Below the pieces are notes generated by a model. It was not told the DNA's origin. It saw only the letters and a list, made by a program, of their open reading frames with translations, and ran no database searches. 64,000 nucleotides of DNA from Anaerolineales bacterium (GTDB lineage: Bacteria > Chloroflexota > Anaerolineae > Anaerolineales > Anaerolineaceae). The position numbers were made by a program, and so were the translations under genes. Within the stretch, counting starts at the first letter, position 1. Every line of letters starts with the position of its first letter. The stretch is taken from NCBI GenBank assembly GCA_020060485.1, contig JAGVAB010000075.1, positions 12,253 to 76,252 on the forward strand, written 5' to 3'. Of the stretch, positions 8,124-17,325 are shown piece after piece.

Positions 8124-9812
8124 ATGCCACGTTCCAAACACCTTTTTTCCATATGTTTGTTCATCCTTGGTTCAATGCTCCTGGCCGCTTGCAAGGAGAC
8201 GGCCAAGACAGTGCAAAAAGATTTACGGCTTGCGCTGAGTGAAGAATTTACCGGCCTGGACCCTGCTCTGGCTGTGAATCAGGCCAGCATTCAATTGGTC
8301 GATGAAGTCACGGTGGGGTTAACCCGTCAGAATGAGCAGACCGCCCAGAATGAGCTAGCCATGGCTACTGGTTACAAAATTTCTGAGGATGGAAGGGTTT
8401 ACACTTTTGCCATCAGGGATGATGTGCCCTGGGTGCAATGGGATGCAAGTCGTAATAAGGTTGTTTACGCGCGGGATTGTGCCAACCAGCCTCGCAAGGT
8501 TTCTGCGTACGATTTTGAATATGGTATGCGGCGTACGATGACTCCCGCTACCGGAGCGGAATATGCATTCCTGCAAGGTCTGGTGATTGAAGGCGCCCAG
8601 GCTTTCATCAATGGCGAAACCGAGGATTTCAACACAGTAGGCGTTAAGGCGCTGGATGCCAAAACCCTTGAGATCAGGTTCAAAGAACCCGCTGCCTATA
8701 ATCTGAGTATTGCCGGATTGTGGTTCAACCATGCCATGCCCAGGTGGTTGATCGAGGGTGATGAATGTACCCAGGGGCGCGGAGAACTCTGGACGGATGA
8801 TGAATTCTTTCAGAGTTATGGGCCTTTTGTGCTGAAACAGCACATTCCCAACAAACGGATCATCATGGCAAGAAATCCATTCTGGCCTGGCACAGATGTT
8901 GTCCCTTCACCGAAGCTCAATTCCATTACCTGGGAGTATATGCCGCCCAGTGCTGCTCTGGCTGAATTTGAAGAAGGCAATCTGGATGTGACGGGTTTTC
9001 CTCCGGATGAATATGAACGCATGATGACCCACCCCGAGTATTCGCGCTGGCTATACCCTACCAGGGATTTGGGTACAGAGTTTTACAGCTTCAATACCCA
9101 ATTAGCGCCCACCGATGATGTGCGTGTGCGCCGGGCTTTGTCAATGGCTATTGATCGTAATATCCTTGTGCAAGTTTCCAAAAGTGGGATTGTGGCCCCT
9201 TATTTTTGCAACCCTGGTGCAACCGGCTGCCCGCAGCTTGATGATTATTATAATTTGGGAATCAAATACGATCTGACCAGTGCCCAGCATTTGCTCCAGA
9301 GTTATTTGAACGAAACAGGTCAAACCGCAGAGCAATTGAAGATCGTGTTGATGTATAACACCAGTGAAAACAATAAACTACGTGCCGAAACCGTGATAAA
9401 TATGTGGAAATACGCCCTGGGGGTGAACGCTGATCTGGTCAGTCAGGATTGGACGGACTATAAAAACACCCGCAAGGAAGGCAAAGAAAATGTTTACCGC
9501 AGCAGCTGGGTTCAGGATTATCCAGATGCCAATAATTTCCTTAAGGAAGTATTTGCCACCGGTGGAGCTTACAGTGATGTGGTGGACTGGAACAGTCCTG
9601 AATTTGATACGCTCTGTGCCCAAGCTGCCCTGGAAACTGATCCCGCCGCACGCATGGCGCTTTACGCCAGTGCAGAAAAGATACTGGTTGAGGAGCAGGC
9701 TGTGATCGCTCCTCTGATCTGGTACAGCGATTGGGTCATTGTGCGCCCTTCGGTCAAGGCTCCGGTTTCAATCACTGGTTACAATCGCTACGAAAAATGG
9801 GAAATCAGATGA
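8124..9812 (+). CDS. ABC transporter substrate-binding lipoprotein, family 5 (paralogue of preceding SBP)
   Basis: 562 residues with lipoprotein signal MPRSKHLFSICLFILGSMLLAAC (lipobox LLAAC). The body aligns along its full length with the preceding SBP, sharing for example VGLTRQNEQTAQNEL, SAYDFEYGMRRTM, LSIAGLWFNHAMP and SWVQDYPDANNFLKE. The Val/Gln-rich linker of the neighbour is missing. It would bind a related peptide-like substrate outside the membrane. Own ribosome binding site and own strong terminator, so it is expressed as a single gene. Tandem duplication followed by divergence is the simplest explanation. Confidence 0.9.
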   Translation: MPRSKHLFSICLFILGSMLLAACKETAKTVQKDLRLALSEEFTGLDPALAVNQASIQLVDEVTVGLTRQNEQTAQNELAMATGYKISEDGRVYTFAIRDDVPWVQWDASRNKVVYARDCANQPRKVSAYDFEYGMRRTMTPATGAEYAFLQGLVIEGAQAFINGETEDFNTVGVKALDAKTLEIRFKEPAAYNLSIAGLWFNHAMPRWLIEGDECTQGRGELWTDDEFFQSYGPFVLKQHIPNKRIIMARNPFWPGTDVVPSPKLNSITWEYMPPSAALAEFEEGNLDVTGFPPDEYERMMTHPEYSRWLYPTRDLGTEFYSFNTQLAPTDDVRVRRALSMAIDRNILVQVSKSGIVAPYFCNPGATGCPQLDDYYNLGIKYDLTSAQHLLQSYLNETGQTAEQLKIVLMYNTSENNKLRAETVINMWKYALGVNADLVSQDWTDYKNTRKEGKENVYRSSWVQDYPDANNFLKEVFATGGAYSDVVDWNSPEFDTLCAQAALETDPAARMALYASAEKILVEEQAVIAPLIWYSDWVIVRPSVKAPVSITGYNRYEKWEIR

Positions 9813-9819
9813 GCCTGAC

Positions 9820-9853
9820 ACAGCAGGCCGCCCTGTTCGGGGCGGCCTGCTGT
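9820..9853. terminator. Perfect 14-bp hairpin between convergent genes
   Basis: ACAGCAGGCCGCCC pairs with GGGCGGCCTGCTGT around TGTTCG. It lies between an SBP gene (plus) and a response regulator (minus), so it may stop both transcripts, although no long T-tract is present. Confidence 0.7.
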
Positions 9854-9873
9854 GTTCGTAGAGAACATTGCGG

Positions 9874-10926
9874 TCAGCCTTTGTCCTGTCGCGGGGTAAG
9901 GCCGCGCTTTTTGGCTTCTTCATAGGACAGGGATTCTGCACCTGATTTGACCTTGATTTCCGGGACTTCTTCCCAGAAGGCATCCACATCCTGCTTGCGC
10001 AAAACCTCTTCCGGCTGGGATAAAAGCGCTGCCAGATCCTCTTCCAACTGTCCATTTTCTGCCAATTCAACCTCCTTAATGGTTTCAGCGGGTTGTTTCT
10101 CTGATTGCTCAACCAGTCCCATCTCTTGCAGGGTTTTGATCAGTTCCGGCAGGGCAACGGTTGTGGCTTCAAAAGCTACCGCCGGGCGGATTGCTGTGCG
10201 ACCGCTTTTTAGAACGCTGATCAGGGAATAATTACCCACTGGCGCTGTTAGCATCAGGTCGAAATTTTTACCGCTGAAGGCAAGTACATTTTCGGGTACG
10301 TCTTTGCCCAGCAAACTGGAGATCGCATCCCCGGCGTGTAATACGTTTACTATCTGGGGTGCCCATTTTGATTCGAAATCTTCAACCGGCAGTTCACCGC
10401 TTAATTGTATGATCTTGCCCTCTTGATCCAGCAAGATCACCGCCAGGGCGCTAAGCTCCTGGCGCAGAGCTGCCAGGATGTCCGAAAGGTGCTTCTCCCG
10501 GGTTGGAACTGCGGGTGTTTCCAGTTCCATTTGCTCTGCCAGAGGCTTGATGCCTTGATTCTCCAATCCAAACAGGCCGGTTACCTTGTCCAGCAAGATT
10601 TCGAGATCGAAAGGTTTTTCGAAGAAGGCATCCACTTTTAACTTTTTTGCAGATTCTTCATGGTTGGCGTCTTTGATGCCTGTAACCAGGATCACTTTCA
10701 TTACCGGGTGCAGGCGGCGCATACGGCCTACCAACTCCAGACCATCCATGCCAGGCAGACGGATGTCGGTTAACAGCAAATCGATCTTGTGGTAATTTGC
10801 CTCCAGCAAGGCTTCTTCGGCTGAAGGCACGACCATAATATTCAGGGAAGGCGCCACTGTCCTCAACGCCGTTTGCCATAAACGGCCCAAATCGAGAGCA
10901 TCGTCTACGATCAAAACCCGATCCAT
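9874..10926 (-). CDS. Response regulator: REC domain plus Roadblock/LC7-like domain
   Basis: 350 residues. Residues 1-120 are a receiver domain: acidic pair in LIVDDALD, phosphoacceptor Asp in LLLTDIRLPGMDG, Thr in VILVTG and Lys in FFEKPFD. Residues of about 145-265 (DILAALRQELSALAVILLDQEG, LSGELPVEDF, YSLISVLKSG) resemble a Roadblock/LC7 fold of the MglB type that often binds small GTPases; this second assignment is my inference from pattern. The C-terminal 70 residues are acidic and unassigned. No DNA-binding or enzymatic output domain, so the output is probably protein-protein interaction. No kinase gene is adjacent. Confidence 0.8.
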   Translation of the reverse strand: MDRVLIVDDALDLGRLWQTALRTVAPSLNIMVVPSAEEALLEANYHKIDLLLTDIRLPGMDGLELVGRMRRLHPVMKVILVTGIKDANHEESAKKLKVDAFFEKPFDLEILLDKVTGLFGLENQGIKPLAEQMELETPAVPTREKHLSDILAALRQELSALAVILLDQEGKIIQLSGELPVEDFESKWAPQIVNVLHAGDAISSLLGKDVPENVLAFSGKNFDLMLTAPVGNYSLISVLKSGRTAIRPAVAFEATTVALPELIKTLQEMGLVEQSEKQPAETIKEVELAENGQLEEDLAALLSQPEEVLRKQDVDAFWEEVPEIKVKSGAESLSYEEAKKRGLTPRQDKG

Positions 10927-10988
10927 GATTCACCCTTTCAAAGCTCGATGATCAGCTTTCCACAAGATGTTTGACAAGCAGACCTGCT

Positions 10989-12929
10989 TCACGGGCAGGT
11001 TTCGCCATAACCCAATTCTTCCAGATTCCATAATACACTGCGGGCGGTGATGTCCATGTCCAGACCGCACAGGTCCGGGCGGGCCAATGATACAGCAGTG
11101 CGGTAATACAATGGCGCAACAGGCAGATCGGCAGCGAACTGGCGCTGGGCAGCACGCTGGTTTTCGGCAAAGGCGTCTGCCTGATCGATGCGGGTATAGC
11201 GGGCGGCTTGACAGGCAGCATCAAAGTTTGTGCTGTTATAACCGGTTACGTTAATCCCCAGCCAGTTATTGGCTGGTGAAGGCATCTGGCTGCTTTCATA
11301 AAAACGGCAGGGCGGTTGTGTGCCTGAACCCCAGGCATACTGTGCCAGATCAAACTTGCGGCCAAATACAATGCCTTCCGGGCCTGGCGCATACAATTCT
11401 GCCGGGTCGTAGTATTGGACGTTCACCTGAATTCCACATTCTGTCAGCGAAGCGGCCAGGTGTTTGGCAACTTCCACACGCATGTGGGCTTTGGTGGTGG
11501 CGTAATTGACGGAAAGTGGTGTGCCATCCGGTACCCCGGTTACCCCGGCGGCCACGCGTGGTGTGGCCGGGTCGCCATCAAAATCTTTCCAGCCCACCTG
11601 ATCCAGCAGCTGGGCACCGGCGATGGGGTCATAGGCCAGAGGGGCATCGGTCAACGCCAGCGGATGAGAAGCCGCCAGGTAGCTGACCGGTACCGCCGAT
11701 TGATCCCACAGCCAGCGGGAAACAATGCCTGCCCGGTCCATGCACATCACAAAAGCCTGGCGGGCGCGCACGTCGCCAAAGAAATCCGGCCGGTCGCCAG
11801 TGAAGGCATTGTAACCATCATCATAGCTGGCGGGTACGATGCCAAAGTCGAGGTGTTCCCACTCGGTGGAGGATGAGATCCAGGCTTGCAGTTCGCGGTT
11901 TTGCTGCAAGCGCAGCACCACATCCAGTTCATCATCCACCATGACATCTTGATCCACCACGTCACATTCACCGTTTAGCAGGGCGGTCAGGTTGCTGTCG
12001 GTATACTCACTCAAAAAACGGTAAACAAGGATATCGAAATTTGGCAGACCTTCTGCCGCCTTAAAATATGCCGGATTTTTGCTGAGCTGGATGTGGTCAC
12101 CCTTAACCCATTCATCGATCACATACGGGCCCCAGCCCAGCGGCTTTTGGGAAGAAATCTCTGCTGTCAACAAATCTGCTGCGTTTAACCCACTCCAGGC
12201 GTGTTTGGGCAGGGGCAGCCAGAACATGGTTTGATACCGGGCGGGGAAATAGCCCGGCAGGCCGCGCCATTCAATGGTCATCTCATCCAGAGCTTCGTAT
12301 GAAGCCGTGCGGGCAACAACCTCGCGGGAAACCGGCGTGGCGGGGTCGTTGGCCAGCGCAAAGGAATAGACTGAATCGGCGGCGGTGAGCGGAGCACCAT
12401 CTGACCAGGTCAACCCCGGCAGCAGGCGGAACTTGAGCTGCAACTGCTCCATTTGCAGCGGTGAACTGCCGTCCCAGGCAATGATGCATTCCGGCCTGGA
12501 GCAGCCGGCGGGCTGCACCCGCACGTCCTTTTCCAGAGCCACCAGATCGCCATCCACATTTACTACCAGGTCGCCGGCTCTCACATCCTGGGGCACAAAT
12601 GCAGCATCGCCGTTCTCAAAATCCGGCAGTTTTTCGAGGATGACAGGCTGGACGCCAAATTGACGGGTGTCAAAGGGGCCATCATACACGGCTTCCAGCA
12701 CGCTCCACATGCTTTGCGATGAGCCGCCGTAGGCATACAGGGTGGCAGGCTCCTGGCGCAGACAAACCACCAGGGTACGCGGCGGTGTGGGGGTTGCGGT
12801 TGGGGTGGCCTGTACAGGTTCAGGCGTTGGGTTGGCCGGTGCAGGGTCTTCTGCGGCAGGGCGGCACGCAGCCAACAGAAGCACAACCAATAGGAATGCC
12901 AACCATATTGAACGTCTACGAAGTGACAT
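10989..12929 (-). CDS. ABC transporter substrate-binding lipoprotein, family 5
   Basis: 646 residues. Lipoprotein signal MSLRRRSIWLAFLLVVLLLAAC, then a Pro/Thr-rich spacer (ATPTATPTPP) and a family-5 solute-binding domain with LRQEPATLYAYG, YVIDEWVKGDHIQLSKNP and the RQAFVMCMDRAG segment. It is more divergent from the other three SBPs in the region than they are from each other. The ATG at 12929 has a GAGGAGATC ribosome binding site. Its promoter carries a TATAAT and a TCTGGTATACCAGA palindrome, so it is probably regulated separately from the dpp operon. Confidence 0.88.
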   Translation of the reverse strand: MSLRRRSIWLAFLLVVLLLAACRPAAEDPAPANPTPEPVQATPTATPTPPRTLVVCLRQEPATLYAYGGSSQSMWSVLEAVYDGPFDTRQFGVQPVILEKLPDFENGDAAFVPQDVRAGDLVVNVDGDLVALEKDVRVQPAGCSRPECIIAWDGSSPLQMEQLQLKFRLLPGLTWSDGAPLTAADSVYSFALANDPATPVSREVVARTASYEALDEMTIEWRGLPGYFPARYQTMFWLPLPKHAWSGLNAADLLTAEISSQKPLGWGPYVIDEWVKGDHIQLSKNPAYFKAAEGLPNFDILVYRFLSEYTDSNLTALLNGECDVVDQDVMVDDELDVVLRLQQNRELQAWISSSTEWEHLDFGIVPASYDDGYNAFTGDRPDFFGDVRARQAFVMCMDRAGIVSRWLWDQSAVPVSYLAASHPLALTDAPLAYDPIAGAQLLDQVGWKDFDGDPATPRVAAGVTGVPDGTPLSVNYATTKAHMRVEVAKHLAASLTECGIQVNVQYYDPAELYAPGPEGIVFGRKFDLAQYAWGSGTQPPCRFYESSQMPSPANNWLGINVTGYNSTNFDAACQAARYTRIDQADAFAENQRAAQRQFAADLPVAPLYYRTAVSLARPDLCGLDMDITARSVLWNLEELGYGETCP

Positions 12930-12952
12930 GAATTGATCTCCTCAAACAAAAT

Positions 12953-12966
12953 TCTGGTATACCAGA
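12953..12966 (-). promoter_or_regulatory. Perfect 14-bp palindromic operator candidate
   Basis: TCTGGTATACCAGA, located just downstream of the predicted transcription start of the 10989-12929 SBP gene. TGGTATACCA is the type of site bound by GntR-family (FCD) regulators; the regulator is not in the window. Confidence 0.55.
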
Positions 12967-12975
12967 TCAGGTTTT

Positions 12976-13005
12976 ATTATAACCAAAACCGGCAAGCTGT
13001 GCGAA
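12976..13005 (-). promoter_or_regulatory. Promoter of third SBP gene
   Basis: On the minus strand TTCGCA (13005-13000), 18-bp spacer, TATAAT (12981-12976). The -10 is consensus and the -35 matches four of six positions. Confidence 0.55.
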
Positions 13006-13040
13006 CAGCCTTGCATTGCTTTCCCATCGCCTCATAACCA

Positions 13041-13078
13041 GAAAGAAAAAGCGGCCTCCCTGTCCGATGGGAGGCCGC
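13041..13078 (-). terminator. Terminator of dpp operon
   Basis: Minus strand: GCGGCCTCCC pairs with GGGAGGCCGC around 8 nt, followed by TTTTTCTTTC. It lies about 32 bases past the dppC stop. Confidence 0.88.
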
Positions 13079-13109
13079 AAAACAGCATTGTTATGTGCCT
13101 GCAAAGAAC

Positions 13110-14144
13110 TTACTGCGTGCCCCGCAGGCGGGGGTCAAGCGCATCCCGCAGGCCGTCGCCAAGGAAGTTGAAAGCAAACATGGTAATGGCCAGCGCCAGA
13201 GCCGGGAAAATGGTCTGGTTGGGATAGGTGCGCACCACCTGGGCGCCATCCGAGATCATGGCTCCCCAGGAAGGCGTGGGCGGGTTGACGCCCAGACCAA
13301 TGAAGGACAGGAAAGCTTCGGTGGAAATATAGCCGGGGATGGCGAGGGTTTCGGCAACCACCAGCGGGCCAACGATGTTGGGCAGGATGTGGCGGAACAT
13401 GATGCGGATATCTCCGGCGCCAATTGTGCGGGCAGCCTCGATAAATTCTTTTTCCCGCACCGAAAGAACCTGGCCGCGGGTGAGGCGGGCCATGGTTTCC
13501 CAGGCAGTGAGGCCGATGCCGATGAAGATGAACAACATGCCGCCCATGCTTTTATCCAGGCTGCTGACCGTGTAGGTAAAGGAGCCTGGGGTGGGGTTGG
13601 CAAAAGTGCCGCGGAAAAATGCCATCAGCAGAATGATGAACAGCAAGCTGGGGAAGGCATACAGCACATCTACCACGCGCATCATGATGGTGTCCACCCG
13701 TCCGCCCAGGAAGCCGGAAATGCTGCCATAGACGACGCCGATGATCAAACTGATCAGCGGGCCGATGAAAGCCACCATCAGTGAAATCCGGGCGCCATAC
13801 AGGATGCGGCTGAAGAGGTCACGGCCAACGTAATCCGCCCCTAGAGGGTAAACATCCGAATAGCGGGCATAGGGTTCCATGGTTGGGAAAACCTTGACCA
13901 ACCATGGCGCTACAACGTTCTGATCTGTGAGAATCTGCAACGAATAGGGCTTCACAGCAATAAAATCAGCCAGTACTGCCGCAAGGATCAGAATGATGAT
14001 GATCGAGCCGCCAACCACCGCGGCGCGGTTGCGAACCAGGCGGCGCAGGGCGTCCATGAAAAGACTTTCGCCTTTTTGGGCAATGGCTCCGCCGCTGCTT
14101 ACTTTTTCGTATTGTTCAGGATTTACTTTTAACTCAGCTGTCAT
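13110..14144 (-). CDS. dppC: Peptide ABC transporter permease, DppC/OppC type
   Basis: 344 residues with a cytoplasmic N-terminal extension and six predicted membrane segments. The binding-protein-dependent permease EAA loop is visible as EAARTIGAGDIRIMFRHILPN. With DppB it forms the membrane channel for peptide import. Last gene of the dppD-dppF-SBP-dppB-dppC operon, 67 bases after dppB, with a terminator directly downstream. Confidence 0.93.
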   Translation of the reverse strand: MTAELKVNPEQYEKVSSGGAIAQKGESLFMDALRRLVRNRAAVVGGSIIIILILAAVLADFIAVKPYSLQILTDQNVVAPWLVKVFPTMEPYARYSDVYPLGADYVGRDLFSRILYGARISLMVAFIGPLISLIIGVVYGSISGFLGGRVDTIMMRVVDVLYAFPSLLFIILLMAFFRGTFANPTPGSFTYTVSSLDKSMGGMLFIFIGIGLTAWETMARLTRGQVLSVREKEFIEAARTIGAGDIRIMFRHILPNIVGPLVVAETLAIPGYISTEAFLSFIGLGVNPPTPSWGAMISDGAQVVRTYPNQTIFPALALAITMFAFNFLGDGLRDALDPRLRGTQ

Positions 14145-14211
14145 TGATCCTCCTCAAAAGCTCTTGACTTGTTTGCAGAATGGATGAGCTTTATTGAGTT
14201 GAGAAAGTCTC

Positions 14212-15270
14212 TTATTCGTAACGAATGCGGGGATCGAGGTAGGCATACACCAGATCCACAAGCAGGTTTGCCACAACCAGGAACAATGCATAGAGCAGAA
14301 TCGTGCCCATGATGACCGGATAATCCCGGTTGGTGATGCTGGTCACGAAGTATCTACCCATGCCGGGGATGCCAAAGGTCAGTTCGGTGACAAAGGTACC
14401 GGTGATCAGGGCGGCAAACATGGGGCCAAGAATGGTTACCACCGGGATCATGGAATTCTTCATGGCATGGCGGACGATGATCCAGCGTTCCTTGAGGCCC
14501 TTGGCGCGCGCTGTGCGGATGTAATCTTCACGTACCACTTGCAGTAAACTGGCACGCGTCAGGCGGGCAATGATGGCCGAGCTTCCCAGGCCAAGAGCAA
14601 TGGCGGGCATGATGGCATATTGCCAGAATCCTTTGTAGGTCAGATCCCGGGGGAAGAAGAAGAAGGTGAATGGCGGTTTGGCTCCCCAGCCGGTCGGCGG
14701 CAGCCATTTCAGGCTAACGCCAAAGATCCAGATCAGGATCGGCCCCAGCACAATGACCGGCACAGACACGCCAAAGATGGCCAGGCTCATGCCCACATAA
14801 TCAAAGATCGTATTCTGTTTCAAAGCCGACATGATGCCGGCAGGCAGCCCGATGAGCAGCGCCACAATGAGCGCCAAAACCCCTAGCTGGGCTGAGATGG
14901 GCAACTGGTCACGGAAGATATCATTGACTGTGCGGCTGCGCGAACTGAATGAGGGGCCAAAATTCATCCAGTTGACATAGATGCCGCCCACCTTGAATTT
15001 GATCATTGCGTCATCTTCCAGGGCAGGGGTGGGAGGTGTGGTACTGAAACTTGGAATGAACACATCGTTCAGATAATTGCCATATTGAACAAGCAACGGG
15101 TCGTCGAGATGATAGCGCTTGTTCAAGTTGGCCATGATCTCTGGCGGAAGGGCTTTTTCCCGGTCAAATGGCCCGCCCGGGACAGAATGCATCAGGCCAA
15201 AGGTGATCGCCGAAACAACCAGCAGCACCACGATCATATAAAGGATACGGCGGATGATATATCGACCCAT
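14212..15270 (-). CDS. dppB: Peptide ABC transporter permease, DppB/OppB type
   Basis: 352 residues. The N-terminus MGRYIIRRILYMIVVLLVVSA and the first membrane span are typical of DppB. There is a long extracytoplasmic loop (about 65-125), then further spans and the EAA motif RTARAKGLKERWIIVRHAMKN. It forms the translocation pore with DppC. The gene follows the SBP gene 111 bases downstream, with a strong hairpin in between that may lower permease relative to SBP expression. Confidence 0.93.
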   Translation of the reverse strand: MGRYIIRRILYMIVVLLVVSAITFGLMHSVPGGPFDREKALPPEIMANLNKRYHLDDPLLVQYGNYLNDVFIPSFSTTPPTPALEDDAMIKFKVGGIYVNWMNFGPSFSSRSRTVNDIFRDQLPISAQLGVLALIVALLIGLPAGIMSALKQNTIFDYVGMSLAIFGVSVPVIVLGPILIWIFGVSLKWLPPTGWGAKPPFTFFFFPRDLTYKGFWQYAIMPAIALGLGSSAIIARLTRASLLQVVREDYIRTARAKGLKERWIIVRHAMKNSMIPVVTILGPMFAALITGTFVTELTFGIPGMGRYFVTSITNRDYPVIMGTILLYALFLVVANLLVDLVYAYLDPRIRYE

Positions 15271-15324
15271 TCAAGGCCTCCAATATTGCAAATCTTGAAA
15301 ATGTAATGCTTGTTGGTCTAAGAG

Positions 15325-15356
15325 GATCAAGGGGGGGACATAGCCCCCCCTTGATC
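15325..15356 (-). terminator. Intra-operon hairpin between SBP and dppB
   Basis: GATCAAGGGGGGG pairs with CCCCCCCTTGATC (13 bp, perfect) around a 6-nt loop. No T-tract. Such stems downstream of SBP genes commonly stabilise the SBP mRNA or cause partial termination. Confidence 0.7.
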
Positions 15357-15381
15357 AGGTAGCAATGGTTTTCGCTATGTC

Positions 15382-17217
15382 CTACTTGGCGGACATATCG
15401 ATGTCCCATTTTTCAAAGTATTCGTGCCCGGCTGCCGAGAAGGTGCGGGTCACATACGGCTTGGTCATGGTCGTGCGAGTGTACCAGTAGATGGGGGCCA
15501 TGGCGGCCTTTTCCCAAACCAGCATCTCTTCGGCTTCGGCGTACAGTTCCACGCGCTTGGCGGGGTCAAGTTCGCGGGCAGCTTCGACCATCTTGTCTTC
15601 AAAGACCTGGTACAGCGGGTCATCCTTGCCCCAGCTAATACCACCTTCGGCAATGCCGTCTTTGTCGTCATCTGTGTTGGCAGAACCGCCCAAGGCAAAC
15701 ACTTCAAAGATGAAGTTGTTGGCATCTGCGTAGTCCTGGCACCAGCCCAGGCGATAGATCTGGGGAGTGTCGGCGCCCTTGATGGTCTTCAGGTAGACAG
15801 CCCATTCCTGGTTGACCACCTGAACGTCCAGGCCCAGGTTGTCCTTCCACATTTGCTGGATGGCTTCGGCGATCTTGCGGTGGCCTTCGGAGGTGTTGAA
15901 CATCAGGGTGATGTTGACATCGGCAGGTGTATAGCCCATTTCATCCATGTATTCCTGCAGAATGGCTTTGGCCTGTTCGACATCATATTTCACACCCAGG
16001 TCGGGGTGCGATTCGGGGGTGGGGGCGCCGGCCAGGCCGGGGCGCGAGAACCACTGGGCAGGTGTCTGCTCACCCTTGAGCACGTTGTCGATCAAGCCCT
16101 GGCGGTCAATGGACAGGGACAGGGCACGGCGCACGCGCACATCATCGACAAAAGCGGCTTTGGTGTTGAAGCCATAGTAGTAGGTGCACATGTTGGGGGC
16201 GATCACCAGTTCTTTGGACAGAACCGGGTCGGCCTTAATGCGGTCGATGTCAGCCAACGGGGCGGCAGTCACATCCAGGCCGCCAGCTTCGTATTCAGCG
16301 AAGGCAGGCGACTCATCGAGGAAGTAGAAATTGACCTCTTCGATCTTGGGGGAAGGAACCTCGGGGGTGCCAGGCCAGAAGGGGTTCTTGACCATGGTCA
16401 GGTAGGAGTCATGCACCCATTCCTTCATAGCGTACGGGCCATAGCCCTGGAAGAAACCGGTTTCGGTCCAGCGGTCGCCGCGGGCTTCGGTGCAGTCATC
16501 GCCTTCGATCAACCAAGCGGGCTGGGCAAATGCGATCCACATGCCGGCGATGGCTGCGTTGTAGGCAGCAGCCTGCTTGAAGGTCATTTCCAGGGTGGTG
16601 TCGTCGATGACCTTGACGCCAACATCTTCGGCTGTGCCTGTGCCGCCGTTATATTCGTCGCCGCCGACAATGGCAAAGTTCAGAACATAGGCATAGTCAG
16701 AGGCAGTCTCGGGAGCCAGGGTGCGCAGGATGCCATATTCGAAGTCGTAGGCATTGACGATGCGGGGATTGCCTTCGCAGTCCATCACCTGAACCACTGA
16801 GTCGCTCACGGCGTCATACTTCACCCACGGCACATCATCGCGCAGGTAGAAGGTATAGACGGTGCCGTCTTCGCTGATGTCCCAGCTGCTGGCCATGCCA
16901 GGTTGAACAATGCTGGTCACTTCATCGGCGCGGGTCAGGCCGATAAAGGTTTCGTCGATAACCTGGATTGAGGAGGTGTCAGTACCCAACGCAGGATCGA
17001 GGGTGGGGATATCCCCAGGGCCGAAGCGGAAGTTGAGAACCTTCTTGGCTTCCGGTGCCGGTGCGGGGGTGGCGGTTACTTCGATGATCTGAGATTCGCC
17101 TTCGACCATTACAGTCTGGACGATGACCTCAGGTTGTGCTGCTGTTGGCTGGCAGGCAGCCAACACCATGGAGGCAACGATCAGGATCGCAGCCAGGGTA
17201 AAAGTTTTGTTACGCAT
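15382..17217 (-). CDS. Peptide ABC transporter substrate-binding lipoprotein (operon member)
   Basis: 611 residues from the ATG at 17217, which follows AAGGAGGAGAAG. Signal peptide MRNKTFTLAAILIVASMVLAAC with lipobox Cys, linker rich in Val/Glu (VIVQTVMVEGES), then the family-5 domain with PTLDPALGTD, FLRDDVPWVKYD, AYDFEYGILRTL and VRRALSLSIDRQG. It shares many motifs with the SBPs at 5915 and 8124. Because it lies inside the dpp operon it is the cognate receptor for DppBCDF. An earlier in-frame start at 17313 would lack a signal peptide at its N-terminus and is rejected. Confidence 0.92.
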   Translation of the reverse strand: MRNKTFTLAAILIVASMVLAACQPTAAQPEVIVQTVMVEGESQIIEVTATPAPAPEAKKVLNFRFGPGDIPTLDPALGTDTSSIQVIDETFIGLTRADEVTSIVQPGMASSWDISEDGTVYTFYLRDDVPWVKYDAVSDSVVQVMDCEGNPRIVNAYDFEYGILRTLAPETASDYAYVLNFAIVGGDEYNGGTGTAEDVGVKVIDDTTLEMTFKQAAAYNAAIAGMWIAFAQPAWLIEGDDCTEARGDRWTETGFFQGYGPYAMKEWVHDSYLTMVKNPFWPGTPEVPSPKIEEVNFYFLDESPAFAEYEAGGLDVTAAPLADIDRIKADPVLSKELVIAPNMCTYYYGFNTKAAFVDDVRVRRALSLSIDRQGLIDNVLKGEQTPAQWFSRPGLAGAPTPESHPDLGVKYDVEQAKAILQEYMDEMGYTPADVNITLMFNTSEGHRKIAEAIQQMWKDNLGLDVQVVNQEWAVYLKTIKGADTPQIYRLGWCQDYADANNFIFEVFALGGSANTDDDKDGIAEGGISWGKDDPLYQVFEDKMVEAARELDPAKRVELYAEAEEMLVWEKAAMAPIYWYTRTTMTKPYVTRTFSAAGHEYFEKWDIDMSAK

Positions 17218-17325
17218 TCTTCTCCTCCTTATAAGAGAGTTTAGAGAAAGGGTTTCGTTATAAGAGGCCGGCAGCCCGGACACCTCGACCAGGCCAGTAC
17301 CTCTTACATACACAACTTAATTATA

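Noticed and set aside
15424..16800. 458-codon frame on the plus strand opposite the dpp SBP gene
   Set aside because: Shadow of the minus-strand SBP; composition is Gly/His/Val-rich with no recognisable family, signal or ribosome binding site.
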